Shown: in pieces, positions 7,302 through 15,223 of the stretch
How the letters are laid out: every line of letters starts with the position of its first letter
Numbering within the stretch: position 1 is the first letter of the stretch
Source: Syntrophaceae bacterium UBA2280
GTDB taxonomy: Bacteria > Desulfobacterota > Syntrophia > Syntrophales > Smithellaceae
Length of the DNA: 22,533 bases
Direction: 5' to 3'
NCBI GenBank assembly: GCA_002347685.1
Contig: DDWS01000067.1
Span: forward strand, 1-22,533
Program-made: the position numbers and the translations under genes
Notes under the pieces: generated by a model
Database searches by the model: none
The model's input: the letters and a program-made list of their open reading frames with translations, nothing else
What the model was told of the DNA's origin: nothing

Positions 7302-7400
7302 CCAAGTAATTCCATATTATTAGGAAAATTAGTGCGTTTCGTAGACGGCATTACTACCCCATATCGAAGATCTGAGATATTTGACCCCCACCGGGTTGCC
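7302..7400 (-). repeat. Dispersed ~100-bp repeat, copy B
   Basis: Blocks AAGTAATTCC, GTGCGTTTCGTAGACGG, TACCCCATATC and GATATTTGACCCCCACCGGG align with copy C at 14517-14621 and more weakly with copy A. Copies B and C flank the kdp operon in direct orientation. The minus-strand translations also align (NISDLR / NIPDLR). The type of element is not known. Confidence 0.6.
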
Positions 7401-7428
7401 GTACGGCGCGCTGCCGCCCAGAGCTGCG

Positions 7429-7444
7429 CGCCCGGCGCCGGGCG
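7429..7444. repeat. GC-only 16-bp palindrome
   Basis: CGCCCGGCGCCGGGCG is a perfect palindrome next to repeat copy B. Its role is unknown; it could be part of the same repeat element. Confidence 0.5.
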
Positions 7445-7570
7445 CCGGATGTTTTCTGTAGTGTTGCTTTTCAATTCTCCACATCCTATGTTGATTATGA
7501 TGGCCGATCTGAACTTTTCCGGCGACAATCTGGTGGGAAATAAATACGCTTTTTTGTCAGAAAATACCGC

Positions 7571-7599
7571 TTGACATGTTTAAAAAACGGCGTTAGCAA
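7571..7599 (+). promoter_or_regulatory. Possible promoter for the kdp leader
   Basis: A consensus -35, TTGACA, lies at 7571-7576. The -10 region 16-17 bp downstream is weak (TTAGCA at 7593-7598). It would start transcription about 10 bases before the riboswitch. The call rests mainly on the -35 match and the position. Confidence 0.4.
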
Positions 7600-7611
7600 G
7601 CTACCAAAACA

Positions 7612-7748
7612 TTAAGCCTAAACCATTATAAACAAATGGATACGGGGAACCCAAGTTAATTTGGGGCGCATTTCTTTATTAATAAAGAATAGGACGTATC
7701 CCGGTCCGAGCCCGTCAGCTAACCTCGTCAGCATAAAGGGAGACTTAA
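7612..7748 (+). ncRNA. c-di-AMP riboswitch (ydaO/yuaA type) upstream of kdp
   Basis: Conserved parts of the ydaO/yuaA aptamer are visible in order. TACGGGGAACCCAAG...TTGGGGCGCAT lies at 7641-7671, a variable AT-rich hairpin (CTTTATTAATAAAG) at 7674-7687, and CCGTCAGCTAACCTCGTCAGC with AAAGGGAGA at 7712-7743. The closing stem can form between TAAGCCT (7613-7619) and AGACTTA (7741-7747). This aptamer class binds c-di-AMP and normally turns genes off. Placement upstream of potassium transporters, including kdp, is known in Firmicutes. Here it would shut down high-affinity K+ import when c-di-AMP is high. Confidence 0.9.
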
Positions 7749-7785
7749 GAAGAAATGGCTCATTTTCTTCTTTTATCATTTTTTC
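7747..7785 (+). terminator. Terminator of the riboswitch expression platform
   Basis: AAGAAGAAA (7747-7755) pairs with TTTCTTCTT (7764-7772). A T-rich run to 7785 follows. It begins where the aptamer closing stem ends, so it is a plausible ligand-controlled terminator. The stem is entirely A, T and a few G-C pairs, hence moderate strength. The remaining leader 7786-8014 has no convincing gene and no kdpF. Confidence 0.6.
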
Positions 7786-8014
7786 GGCATTTGCTATGGT
7801 CGGGAAATGGTGAACAAAAATATCCTATCTGTCCGATTTTATCGGATGCCCTGATACCTTCCAATTATCCTGAAAATATACGGCCGTTGTCGGTCAATAG
7901 ATCTTTATGTGGGATATTACAATTTAATTGGACCATTAATCCTTTAGATCAGCGAAAATATTTTATGAATTTAGCGATGTGCGAAAATAATGCAATGCGC
8001 TTAAGGGGGCTTCC

Positions 8015-9721
8015 ATGACGACAGGCAACTGGTTGTGTCTTATTTTATTTCCATTGATTTTAACAATCCTGGCTTATCCCATGGGTGTTTATATGGCGCG
8101 GGTATTCAGTGGCGAGAGAACATTTCTCACACCAGTTGTGGCGCCAGTGGAAAGATTCCTTTATCGTTTATTTGCAGTAGATCCGAATGAAGAAATGTCT
8201 TGGAAAACTTATGCTCTCTGCTTGGTTCTTTTGAATGTCATTGGTATTGTGACACTATTCTGTTTACAACTGATTCAAGGCTGGCTGCCTTTTAATCCGC
8301 AGAAATTCGGTTCCGTGCGTTGGGATACGGCACTCAATGCTGCGATCTCCTTCGGCACCAATACGAACTGGCAAAGCTACAGCGGTGAACAGACAATGAG
8401 TTACCTGACGCAGATGCTGGGCATTACTGTACAGAACTTTGCTTCCGCGGCTATCGGCATCGTGGCCGTCATTGCCGTTATCCGTGGCTTTGTTCGTAAA
8501 TCAGCCGCTGTAATCGGCAACTTCTGGGTGGATTTAACCCGCTGTGTTTTGTATGTCCTGCTGCCGCTTGTCATGGTTTTATCGTTAATTCTGGTTTCGC
8601 AAGGCGTAGTGCAAACCTTGAGTCCTTCCATTGAAGTCAAGACTCTGGAAGGAAGCAGGCAACTGATTGCCGTTGGCCCCGTTGCCTCGCAGGCAGCAAT
8701 CAAGCAGATCGGCACAAACGGCGGCGGTTTCTTTAACGCCAATTCCTCTCATCCCTTCGAAAACCCGACGCCGCTGACGGATTTTTTAGAAGTGTTAGGA
8801 CTTCTGCTTATTGCCGCGGCTCTACCCTTTACACTGGGTGCGATGTCAAAAAAAAGGCGACAGGGTTTCGCTATTTTTGCGGCTATGCTGATCCTCTATC
8901 TGGCCGGACTGGGGGTTTTCGCCTGGACGGAAATGCGCGGCAGTCCGCTTCTGGAAAAGGCGGGGATAGCATCCGGAATGAATATGGAAGGCAAGGAAAC
9001 CCGGTTTGGCGTTGTCAATTCCGTTCTATTTGCCCAGTCAACGACGGCTACGTCCTGCGGAGCCGTCAACAATATGCACGACAGCCTGCTGCCTTTGAGC
9101 GGACTGGTTCTGTTATTTAATATGGCCATCGGAGAAGTCATTTTCGGCGGTGTCGGCACCGGCCTAATCGGAATGCTAAGTTATGCCATCCTTACGATGT
9201 TTCTGGCGGGATTGATGATCGGGAGGACGCCAGAATTTATGGGTAAAAAGCTGGAGCTTCTGGAAATGGCCATGGCTGTGGTAATTATCGTTACTCCCGC
9301 CATTTTGCAACTGATCTTGTCTAGCGTCGCTGTATCCACACAGGCGGGTGTCGCCAGCCTCGGTAATGCCGGTCCGCATGGACTATCCGAAATTATTTAT
9401 GCTTTTGCTTCGGCCTCCGGCAATAACGGTTCTGCCTTTGCCGGACTCAATGCCAACACAATTTTTTATAATTTGCTGACAGCGCTGGCGATGCTAATCG
9501 GACGATTTTCCACTATTATCCCGGCCCTAGTGATTGCAGGAAATCTTGCGGGGAAGAAAATTGTTCCAGAAAGTGTGGCGACTTTCCCGACAGCCAGTCC
9601 TCTTTTCACCTTCATGCTGGTTGCGGTTGTTATCGTTGTCGGGGCACTGACTTTTTTCCCCGTCTTCACATTGGGGCCACTGTTGGAACACCTGCTTTTA
9701 GCTATCGGCAAGACGTTTTGA
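8015..9721 (+). CDS. kdpA: Potassium-transporting ATPase subunit KdpA
   Basis: KdpA is the K+-binding channel-like subunit of the KdpFABC complex in the inner membrane. This 568-residue protein has the family's usual length and about ten hydrophobic segments. The four selectivity-loop regions are visible: SFGTNTNWQ (112-120), TNGGGFFNANSSHPFENPTP (234-253), TTATSCGAVNNM and SGNNGSAFAGLN. AGGGGG lies six bases before the ATG. It is first in the operon, after a 230-bp leader with riboswitch and terminator. kdpB follows after 5 bp. No kdpF-like small protein is seen upstream; kdpF is often missed or absent, and the complex can work without it in some species. Confidence 0.97.
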   Translation: MTTGNWLCLILFPLILTILAYPMGVYMARVFSGERTFLTPVVAPVERFLYRLFAVDPNEEMSWKTYALCLVLLNVIGIVTLFCLQLIQGWLPFNPQKFGSVRWDTALNAAISFGTNTNWQSYSGEQTMSYLTQMLGITVQNFASAAIGIVAVIAVIRGFVRKSAAVIGNFWVDLTRCVLYVLLPLVMVLSLILVSQGVVQTLSPSIEVKTLEGSRQLIAVGPVASQAAIKQIGTNGGGFFNANSSHPFENPTPLTDFLEVLGLLLIAAALPFTLGAMSKKRRQGFAIFAAMLILYLAGLGVFAWTEMRGSPLLEKAGIASGMNMEGKETRFGVVNSVLFAQSTTATSCGAVNNMHDSLLPLSGLVLLFNMAIGEVIFGGVGTGLIGMLSYAILTMFLAGLMIGRTPEFMGKKLELLEMAMAVVIIVTPAILQLILSSVAVSTQAGVASLGNAGPHGLSEIIYAFASASGNNGSAFAGLNANTIFYNLLTALAMLIGRFSTIIPALVIAGNLAGKKIVPESVATFPTASPLFTFMLVAVVIVVGALTFFPVFTLGPLLEHLLLAIGKTF

Positions 9722-9726
9722 GGTAA

Positions 9727-11769
9727 ATGAAAATGAAATCAAAGAAAATCAAGATCTGGCAGACAAAGTTTATCATACCCGCGTTGAAGGAATCGTTTAT
9801 AAAGCTCAATCCACTGATGATGATTCAAAGTCCCGTGATGTTTATTGTGGAGATGGTGACCATCGCAACGACGTTTATTGTTATATATGATATTTTTACC
9901 GGCCACAGGATTACCTTTGATTTGCAGATTACCTTGTGGCTGTGGTTCACGCTTATATTTGCCAATTTTGCCGAAGCCCTTGCCGAAGGCCAAGGACGGG
10001 CACAGGCTGATTCTCTCAAGAAAAACCGGTCGGAGGCAAAAGCGAAGCGATTGTTGAACGACGGAAGCACGGAAACTATCCCCGCGCTGCAACTGAAAAA
10101 AGAAGATCTGATTCTTCTGGAGGAGGGCGATACGATTCCCGGAGACGGCGAAGTCGCCGTGGGGACGGCGCTAATAGATGAATCGGCCATCACCGGAGAA
10201 TCCGCACCCGTCATTCGGGAATGTGGCGGAGACCGCAGCGGCGTGACCGGGGGCACCCGCGTGCTTTCGGGACAAATTACCGTTCGCATTACCGCCAATC
10301 CCGGAGAAAGTTTTCTCGATCAGATGATCGGCATGGTTGAGGGCGCGAAAAGACAAAAAACACCTAATGAACGGGCGCTCAATCTGCTTTTAATAGCGCT
10401 GACTGTTGTATTTATCGTTGTGGTTGTCACTTTGAAATATTTTGCCGCTTATATGGGCGTGCCTGTTTCCGTCGCAATGCTCATTGCACTTCTGGTGTGC
10501 TTAATGCCCACAACCATCGGTGGATTATTGCCGGCTATAGGAATAGCGGGCATGGATAGATTGTTACAGTACAATTTTATAGCGACAAGTGGCCGGGCTG
10601 TGGAAGCATCGGGAGATGTCGATGTGGTGCTCATGGATAAAACCGGCACGATCACCCTAGGCAATCGAATGGCAACGGAGTTTATTGCTCTCACGGAGGG
10701 GAAAGAGAAGGAACTAATCAATGCCGCGTTATTATCTTCTCTTGCCGACGATACGCCGGAAGGACGAAGTATTGTAGTTCTGGCGAAAGAAAAACTGGGA
10801 ATGCGTGGCAGCGACATTCGCGCTCCCGAAGGCGCCATCTTTTTCCCTTTCAGCGTAGAAGCACGGATGAGCGGCATTGACTGGAATGGGCATCAGATCA
10901 GAAAAGGGTCGTTCGATGCCGTGAGGGATTTTGTTTCAGCACAGGACAAGCCATTTCCCCCCAAAGCACAGGATATCGTGGCATCTATCGCTGCGGAAGG
11001 TTCAACGCCCCTTTTGATTGCTCAGGATGACCAAATTCTGGGCGCGGTTCGACTCAAAGACATTCTCAAAGAGGGCATTAGCGGTCGGATTGCCAAACTC
11101 AGGCAAATGGGGATTAAGTCTATCATGATTACCGGTGATAACCCGATGACCGCGGCCACGATTGCGGCGGAGGCGGGTGTGGATGATTTTGTCGCTGAGG
11201 CCAAACCGGCGACAAAATTGGAGCTGATTCGTAACTATCAGGAAAAAGGGCATCTGGTGGCCATGATCGGCGATGGCACAAATGACGCGCCGGCGCTGGC
11301 TCAGGCAGATGTCGCCGTGGCGATGAATGCCGGAACTCAGGCAGCCAGAGAAGCCGCCAATATCGTTGACCTGGATTCCAACCCGACCAAGCTTCTGGAT
11401 CTGGTGGAAATAGGCAAACAGATTCTCATTACCCGCGGCGCGCTGACCACTTTCAGCGTCGCCAACGATGTGGCGAAATATTTTGCCATCATTCCGGCCA
11501 TCTTTATTGTTGGCTATCCACAGCTCAGGATACTCGACATCATGAATCTTTCGAGTCCCGAAAGTGCTGTTCTTTCTGCGGTGATTTTTAATGCCATCAT
11601 CATACCCCTGCTTATTCCTTTGGCACTGCGTGGTGTGCGTTATAATCCGGCAAGCGCGTCCGCTCTGTTGAGGCGAAATCTTGGAATTTACGGCATAGGC
11701 GGGTTAATACTGCCCTTTGCCGGAATAAAAATCATCGATCTCTTAATATCAACGCTGAAGTTATTATAA
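9727..11769 (+). CDS. kdpB: Potassium-transporting P-type ATPase KdpB
   Basis: KdpB is the ATP-hydrolysing P-type ATPase subunit that powers K+ uptake through KdpA. All signature motifs are present in 680 residues. TGES of the actuator domain is at 156-159 (its serine is the inhibitory phosphorylation site in E. coli KdpB). PTTIGGLLPAIGIAGMDR in the membrane domain begins at 261. DKTGTIT has phosphorylated D304, and GDGTNDAPALAQADVAVAMN closes the P domain. Start: ATG at 9727 with GAGG just upstream; a second ATG two codons later is also possible. It is 5 bp after kdpA and 11 bp before kdpC, in one operon. Nothing suggests inactivation. Confidence 0.98.
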   Translation: MKMKSKKIKIWQTKFIIPALKESFIKLNPLMMIQSPVMFIVEMVTIATTFIVIYDIFTGHRITFDLQITLWLWFTLIFANFAEALAEGQGRAQADSLKKNRSEAKAKRLLNDGSTETIPALQLKKEDLILLEEGDTIPGDGEVAVGTALIDESAITGESAPVIRECGGDRSGVTGGTRVLSGQITVRITANPGESFLDQMIGMVEGAKRQKTPNERALNLLLIALTVVFIVVVVTLKYFAAYMGVPVSVAMLIALLVCLMPTTIGGLLPAIGIAGMDRLLQYNFIATSGRAVEASGDVDVVLMDKTGTITLGNRMATEFIALTEGKEKELINAALLSSLADDTPEGRSIVVLAKEKLGMRGSDIRAPEGAIFFPFSVEARMSGIDWNGHQIRKGSFDAVRDFVSAQDKPFPPKAQDIVASIAAEGSTPLLIAQDDQILGAVRLKDILKEGISGRIAKLRQMGIKSIMITGDNPMTAATIAAEAGVDDFVAEAKPATKLELIRNYQEKGHLVAMIGDGTNDAPALAQADVAVAMNAGTQAAREAANIVDLDSNPTKLLDLVEIGKQILITRGALTTFSVANDVAKYFAIIPAIFIVGYPQLRILDIMNLSSPESAVLSAVIFNAIIIPLLIPLALRGVRYNPASASALLRRNLGIYGIGGLILPFAGIKIIDLLISTLKLL

Positions 11770-11780
11770 AGGAGACACCC

Positions 11781-12359
11781 ATGCTGCAACTCAAACGTAC
11801 TGTTTTAGTCTTTACGGGATTATCGATCATTTGCGGATTGGTTTATCCGCTCGGGATCACGGCGGTATCACAAGTCCTGTTCCCCCGGCAATCCAACGCA
11901 AGTATTATCAAAAATGGAGACATTGCCATTGGATCACAACTGATAGGACAACTATATACGCAACCCGAATACTTTCATGGCCGGCCGTCAGCCATCGATC
12001 CCCCTTATGACGCGAGTAATTCAACGGGTAGCAATCTGGCGCCGTCGAGCGCAAAACTTATGGACCTGGTCAACAGGCGCATTGAACTCGTTCGCAAGGA
12101 AAACCCCTTGCCTTCGAATATGCCGATCCCCGCCGATCTGGTGCTGGCTTCCGCAAGCGGCCTGGACCCGCATATCAGTGTGGATGCGGCATTACTTCAG
12201 GCACCGCGTATTGCCGGACAAAAAACGATTGCCCGGTCTGTCGTTGAGGAAATCATTCAGCAAAATACGGAAAAACCTTTTCTGGGGATTTGGGGCAGTG
12301 AGCGGGTCAATGTTCTACAAGCGAATATTGCGCTTGAGAGAATCAACGTTCGGCGGTAA
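11781..12359 (+). CDS. kdpC: Potassium-transporting ATPase subunit KdpC
   Basis: KdpC is the small subunit thought to stabilise the complex and raise ATP affinity. This 192-residue protein has one N-terminal membrane segment (about 10-30). After it come the conserved soluble blocks: GSQLIGQLYTQPEYFHGRPS, YDASNSTGSNLAPSS, PADLVLASASGLDPHIS and LLQAPRIAG. AAAGGAG lies seven bases before the ATG. It follows kdpB by 11 bp and is followed 22 bp later by kdpD. The length is normal for the family. Confidence 0.97.
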   Translation: MLQLKRTVLVFTGLSIICGLVYPLGITAVSQVLFPRQSNASIIKNGDIAIGSQLIGQLYTQPEYFHGRPSAIDPPYDASNSTGSNLAPSSAKLMDLVNRRIELVRKENPLPSNMPIPADLVLASASGLDPHISVDAALLQAPRIAGQKTIARSVVEEIIQQNTEKPFLGIWGSERVNVLQANIALERINVRR

Positions 12360-12381
12360 ATTGTAAGGGAAAGGTATCTTT

Positions 12382-14409
12382 ATGGAAGAGAGAGATGCAA
12401 GGCCCGATCCCGACGCCCTTTTGAAGGAAGTCGAAAAGGACGATGTCAAAAAGGGAAGGTTGAAAATATTTCTGGGCTACGCGCCGGGCGTCGGCAAGAC
12501 ATTTGCGATGCTCAATGATGCCCACGTATTGAAAAAGCGCAGCGTGGATGTCGTCGTCGGCATTGTCGAAACACATAAACGCGCCGATACTGACGCATTA
12601 CTGTCCGGCCTGGAAATCATACCGCGAAAGTCCATTGAATATAACGGCCTTCTGGTCAGCGAAATGGACCTCGATGCGATTCGGGCGTGTCATCCGGCGG
12701 TGGTGCTGGTCGATGAACTCGCCCACACCAATATCGAAGGCAGCCGCCATCCCAAGCGGTATCAGGATATTGAGGAATTGCTGGAACAGGGAATTGACGT
12801 ACACACCACCGTCAACATCCAACACTTTGAAAGCCTGAATGACGCCGTGGCCAGGATCACCGGTATACACATGCAGGAAACATTGCCCGATACTTTTTTT
12901 GACCGCGCAGACGAGGTTCAGGTAGTCGATATTCCCTGGGAGGAGCTGATCCTGCGATTAAAGGAAGGGAAGGTATATTTTCCTCAGCAGGCTAGGCACG
13001 CCATTGAAAATTTTTTTCAGAGGGGCAATCTGTTTGCGCTCCGTGAACTCATGTTGACTCTGGTTGCTCGGAAAATGGATAGCGAGCTCATTAATTATAT
13101 GCGGGCCAAGGCAATCCAGGGGCCCTGGCCTATCACGGAAAAAATGGTTGTCTGCATTGCGGACAGTCCCTATGCTAAACAGCTCATACGGAAGGCTTAT
13201 GCAATTGCCAAGGATGTTCATGCCGAATGGTATGCTGTCTACGTGTTACCCACCGGGCTTACCGAACCATCGGGCCGGGCAAAAGTATATTTAACGGATG
13301 CTCTCAATCTTGCGGAGGAACTGGGCGCAAAGATTATGACGCTTTCCGGCAATGATGTTGCGGACGAAATTATTCGATTTGCCAGGGATAATAATATTAC
13401 CAGGATTGTCATCGGTAAGCCGCTTCGCCCGACGATTGTTGAATTTTTTAAAAGATCACCCGTTTCCCGCCTTCTTCGCGCCTCAGGGGATTTCGAGCTT
13501 CATCTCATTACGCCGACCATGGATAAGAGGGAAGAAGACATCAAGTCTCCCTCTAAAAAAGCGACGTTCAAATTGTCTCACTACTTTATCGTACTGGGCA
13601 TGATTGGCACAATTACCCTCATTAATCTTGGGCTCCAGCGTGTTGTTGATCCATCCTCGTTAGTTTATATTTATTTGATTGCTACAAGTGTCAGTGCCTT
13701 ATTATTCGGAATGTGGCCATCATTATTCGCCTCTGCCATCAGTCTTCTAATCTTCAATTTTCTCTTCACCATGCCCCAATACAGTTTTTTGATGAACGAT
13801 CCCAAGGAAATAGTTAACGTACTGGTTTTCCTTTTTACCGCGATTATTATCGGGCAGCTGGTTAAGATTGTAAAAAAACAAAATATCTCTTTGCAGCTCA
13901 GGCTGGAGAGGGTCGCTCTGATCGAAGAGATGAGCAAAGAATACCTGACCCTTCCTCCGCTGGAGCAGTTGGTGGAAGGGCTGGCTGCTTTTTCACAGGA
14001 AACCATGAATACGCTGGCCTTCCTGCGGACGACTATCATCAATGACATCAGCAATATTACGATCAAGTATATTCAGAAGGTCATTAATGTTCCGTGCTTC
14101 GTTCTATTCAAAGAGAAAAAGGGAGATTTACAGTTGTGGTCGAAGAGCAGCCCGGATTTGGAAATTAGTCAAAATGATCTGGCCGTGGCTAAGTGGACAT
14201 TTGCTCACGGAAAAATTGCGGGAGCGGGAACGGAAACGCTGCCGAGCATCCCCTACTGCTTTTTGCCGATTAAATCCCAGGATGAAGAGATATTAGGTGT
14301 GGTGGGCATTCAATACGAATTTAAAAATCTCCTCCCCGAGCAACGCCGCATTCTGGGCACAATATCGAATCTAACATCACTGACGGCGGCACGCTGGGTC
14401 AAAATTTAA
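12382..14409 (+). CDS. kdpD: KdpD-like sensor lacking the histidine kinase domain
   Basis: Full KdpD (about 890 aa in E. coli) is the K+-responsive sensor kinase for kdp. This 675-residue version has the KdpD domain with Walker A GYAPGVGKT at 32-40 and VLVDELAHTN near 108-117. Next is a universal-stress-like domain (about 250-375), which binds c-di-AMP in some KdpDs. Then come four membrane helices of DUF4118 (about 395-500) and a GAF domain (about 515-670). It stops at the point where the dimerisation/phosphoacceptor helix would begin: no H-D-L-R-T-P motif or ATPase domain follows, and no kdpE is in the window. AAGGGAAAGG precedes the ATG. It could be a phosphorylation-independent regulator of the transporter, or a truncated relic. 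A dispersed repeat begins 107 bp after the stop. Confidence 0.93.
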   Translation: MEERDARPDPDALLKEVEKDDVKKGRLKIFLGYAPGVGKTFAMLNDAHVLKKRSVDVVVGIVETHKRADTDALLSGLEIIPRKSIEYNGLLVSEMDLDAIRACHPAVVLVDELAHTNIEGSRHPKRYQDIEELLEQGIDVHTTVNIQHFESLNDAVARITGIHMQETLPDTFFDRADEVQVVDIPWEELILRLKEGKVYFPQQARHAIENFFQRGNLFALRELMLTLVARKMDSELINYMRAKAIQGPWPITEKMVVCIADSPYAKQLIRKAYAIAKDVHAEWYAVYVLPTGLTEPSGRAKVYLTDALNLAEELGAKIMTLSGNDVADEIIRFARDNNITRIVIGKPLRPTIVEFFKRSPVSRLLRASGDFELHLITPTMDKREEDIKSPSKKATFKLSHYFIVLGMIGTITLINLGLQRVVDPSSLVYIYLIATSVSALLFGMWPSLFASAISLLIFNFLFTMPQYSFLMNDPKEIVNVLVFLFTAIIIGQLVKIVKKQNISLQLRLERVALIEEMSKEYLTLPPLEQLVEGLAAFSQETMNTLAFLRTTIINDISNITIKYIQKVINVPCFVLFKEKKGDLQLWSKSSPDLEISQNDLAVAKWTFAHGKIAGAGTETLPSIPYCFLPIKSQDEEILGVVGIQYEFKNLLPEQRRILGTISNLTSLTAARWVKI

Positions 14410-14516
14410 TCTTTTATGGAAAAAGCCCGACCATTCTGCAACGTTCCGGTTCAACTAAGCGTTGCACCTTTAAATTGTAATTCACAACGTCAAGAATTTT
14501 AAGGTTGTTTAGTTGG

Positions 14517-14621
14517 GTGTAAGTAATTCCCAATTATTGAAAAAAAATGCCGCGCTTCGCAGAGGGGGTTAGTACCCCCATCTCTTAAATCCGGGATATT
14601 AACACCACCCCGGGTAGGCGA
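14517..14621 (-). repeat. Dispersed ~100-bp repeat, copy C
   Basis: AAGTAATTCC, ATTGAAAAAAAATGCCGCGC, TTCGCAGAGG, TACCCCCATCTC and GGGATATTAACACCACCC align with copy B at 7302-7400 and copy A at 6858-6956. It lies right after the truncated kdpD. It is the right-hand member of the pair that flanks the kdp block. Confidence 0.6.
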
Positions 14622-15119
14622 CGCCCCCTGAGCCCGGAAGCCCACGTCTTTGCCTCTATGGCTCACGATGGGGCCTGCTGATACACAAAGTGTCCGCCCT
14701 TTCGCCGCTAGGCGGCTCAGGGCTCTGCACCCAGGCACATTGATCCTTTCTTCTTGCTTTCATGAGCATTGCTCAAGCCCCGCTCCGTCACGCCCGTTGC
14801 CTGCGCAACGGTCGCGCCGTCGCTGCTCTGTTCAAACTGACCGGCACCATGCTTCGTCACGCCGCCTGCACGAACCCGCAGGCGATCGCGCCGAGCAACG
14901 TGCCTACCCTGTCCGTTCTGCCATGGGTGTCGCTTGCGGTGCGGCACCTGGTCGCATGCTCCTCATCCGCTGCGCACACTCTCAAGTGCCCTTCCATTGT
15001 TGGACTGTTTCTAAGCGGTACGCAACATACGCCCTGGCGCTTCGCTGTTCGGGCTCAGAGCGTTGCAATCCGGTTGTTTTATTCTATATGGTAGGACAAG
15101 TCGTTCGCAGCGGCACATC
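14622..15119. other. GC-rich stretch without a supported gene
   Basis: About 500 bp between copy C of the repeat and the hairpins at 15120. Open frames of 76-175 codons exist in several frames at once, as expected from high GC. Their translations are rich in R, H, S, C and P and lack a ribosome binding site, so I do not call a gene. A structured RNA, a decayed mobile element or a cassette-like insert remains possible. Confidence 0.4.
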
Positions 15120-15196
15120 GCATAAGGCGCCTTATGCAACGTGGTTCTTTTACAAAGAACTTCCCGCCGCTCATTAGACATAACGAAGTTATGTCT
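15120..15196. repeat. Three consecutive perfect hairpins
   Basis: GCATAAGGCGCCTTATGC (15120-15137) is an 18-bp palindrome. GTTCTTT-TAC-AAAGAAC (15144-15160) and AGACATAAC-GAA-GTTATGTCT (15176-15196) are hairpins with 3-base loops. They lie downstream of the leftward hsdM-S gene (ends 15224) and at the right edge of the GC-rich stretch. No T-run makes them standard terminators. They could be part of a REP-like or recombination element. Confidence 0.6.
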
Positions 15197-15223
15197 CCTT
15201 GCCTTTGAATTGTTTCAGAATAT

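Noticed and set aside
7755..8018. 87-codon frame before kdpA, considered as a leader peptide or kdpF
   Set aside because: Its ATG lies in the loop of the terminator hairpin, it is not KdpF-like, and it overlaps kdpA.
9739..10298. Leftward frames inside kdpB
   Set aside because: Antisense shadows of a gene with all P-type ATPase motifs.
14650..15177. 175-codon rightward open frame
   Set aside because: No ribosome binding site, odd residue composition, and several other frames are open over the same GC-rich bases.
15176..15196. loxP-like or integron attC site
   Set aside because: The ATAAC/GTTAT arms resemble parts of such sites, but the arm length, spacer and consensus core do not fit.
15120..15196. 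Ordinary terminator of hsdM-S
   Set aside because: The hairpins are not followed by a T-run on the minus strand.
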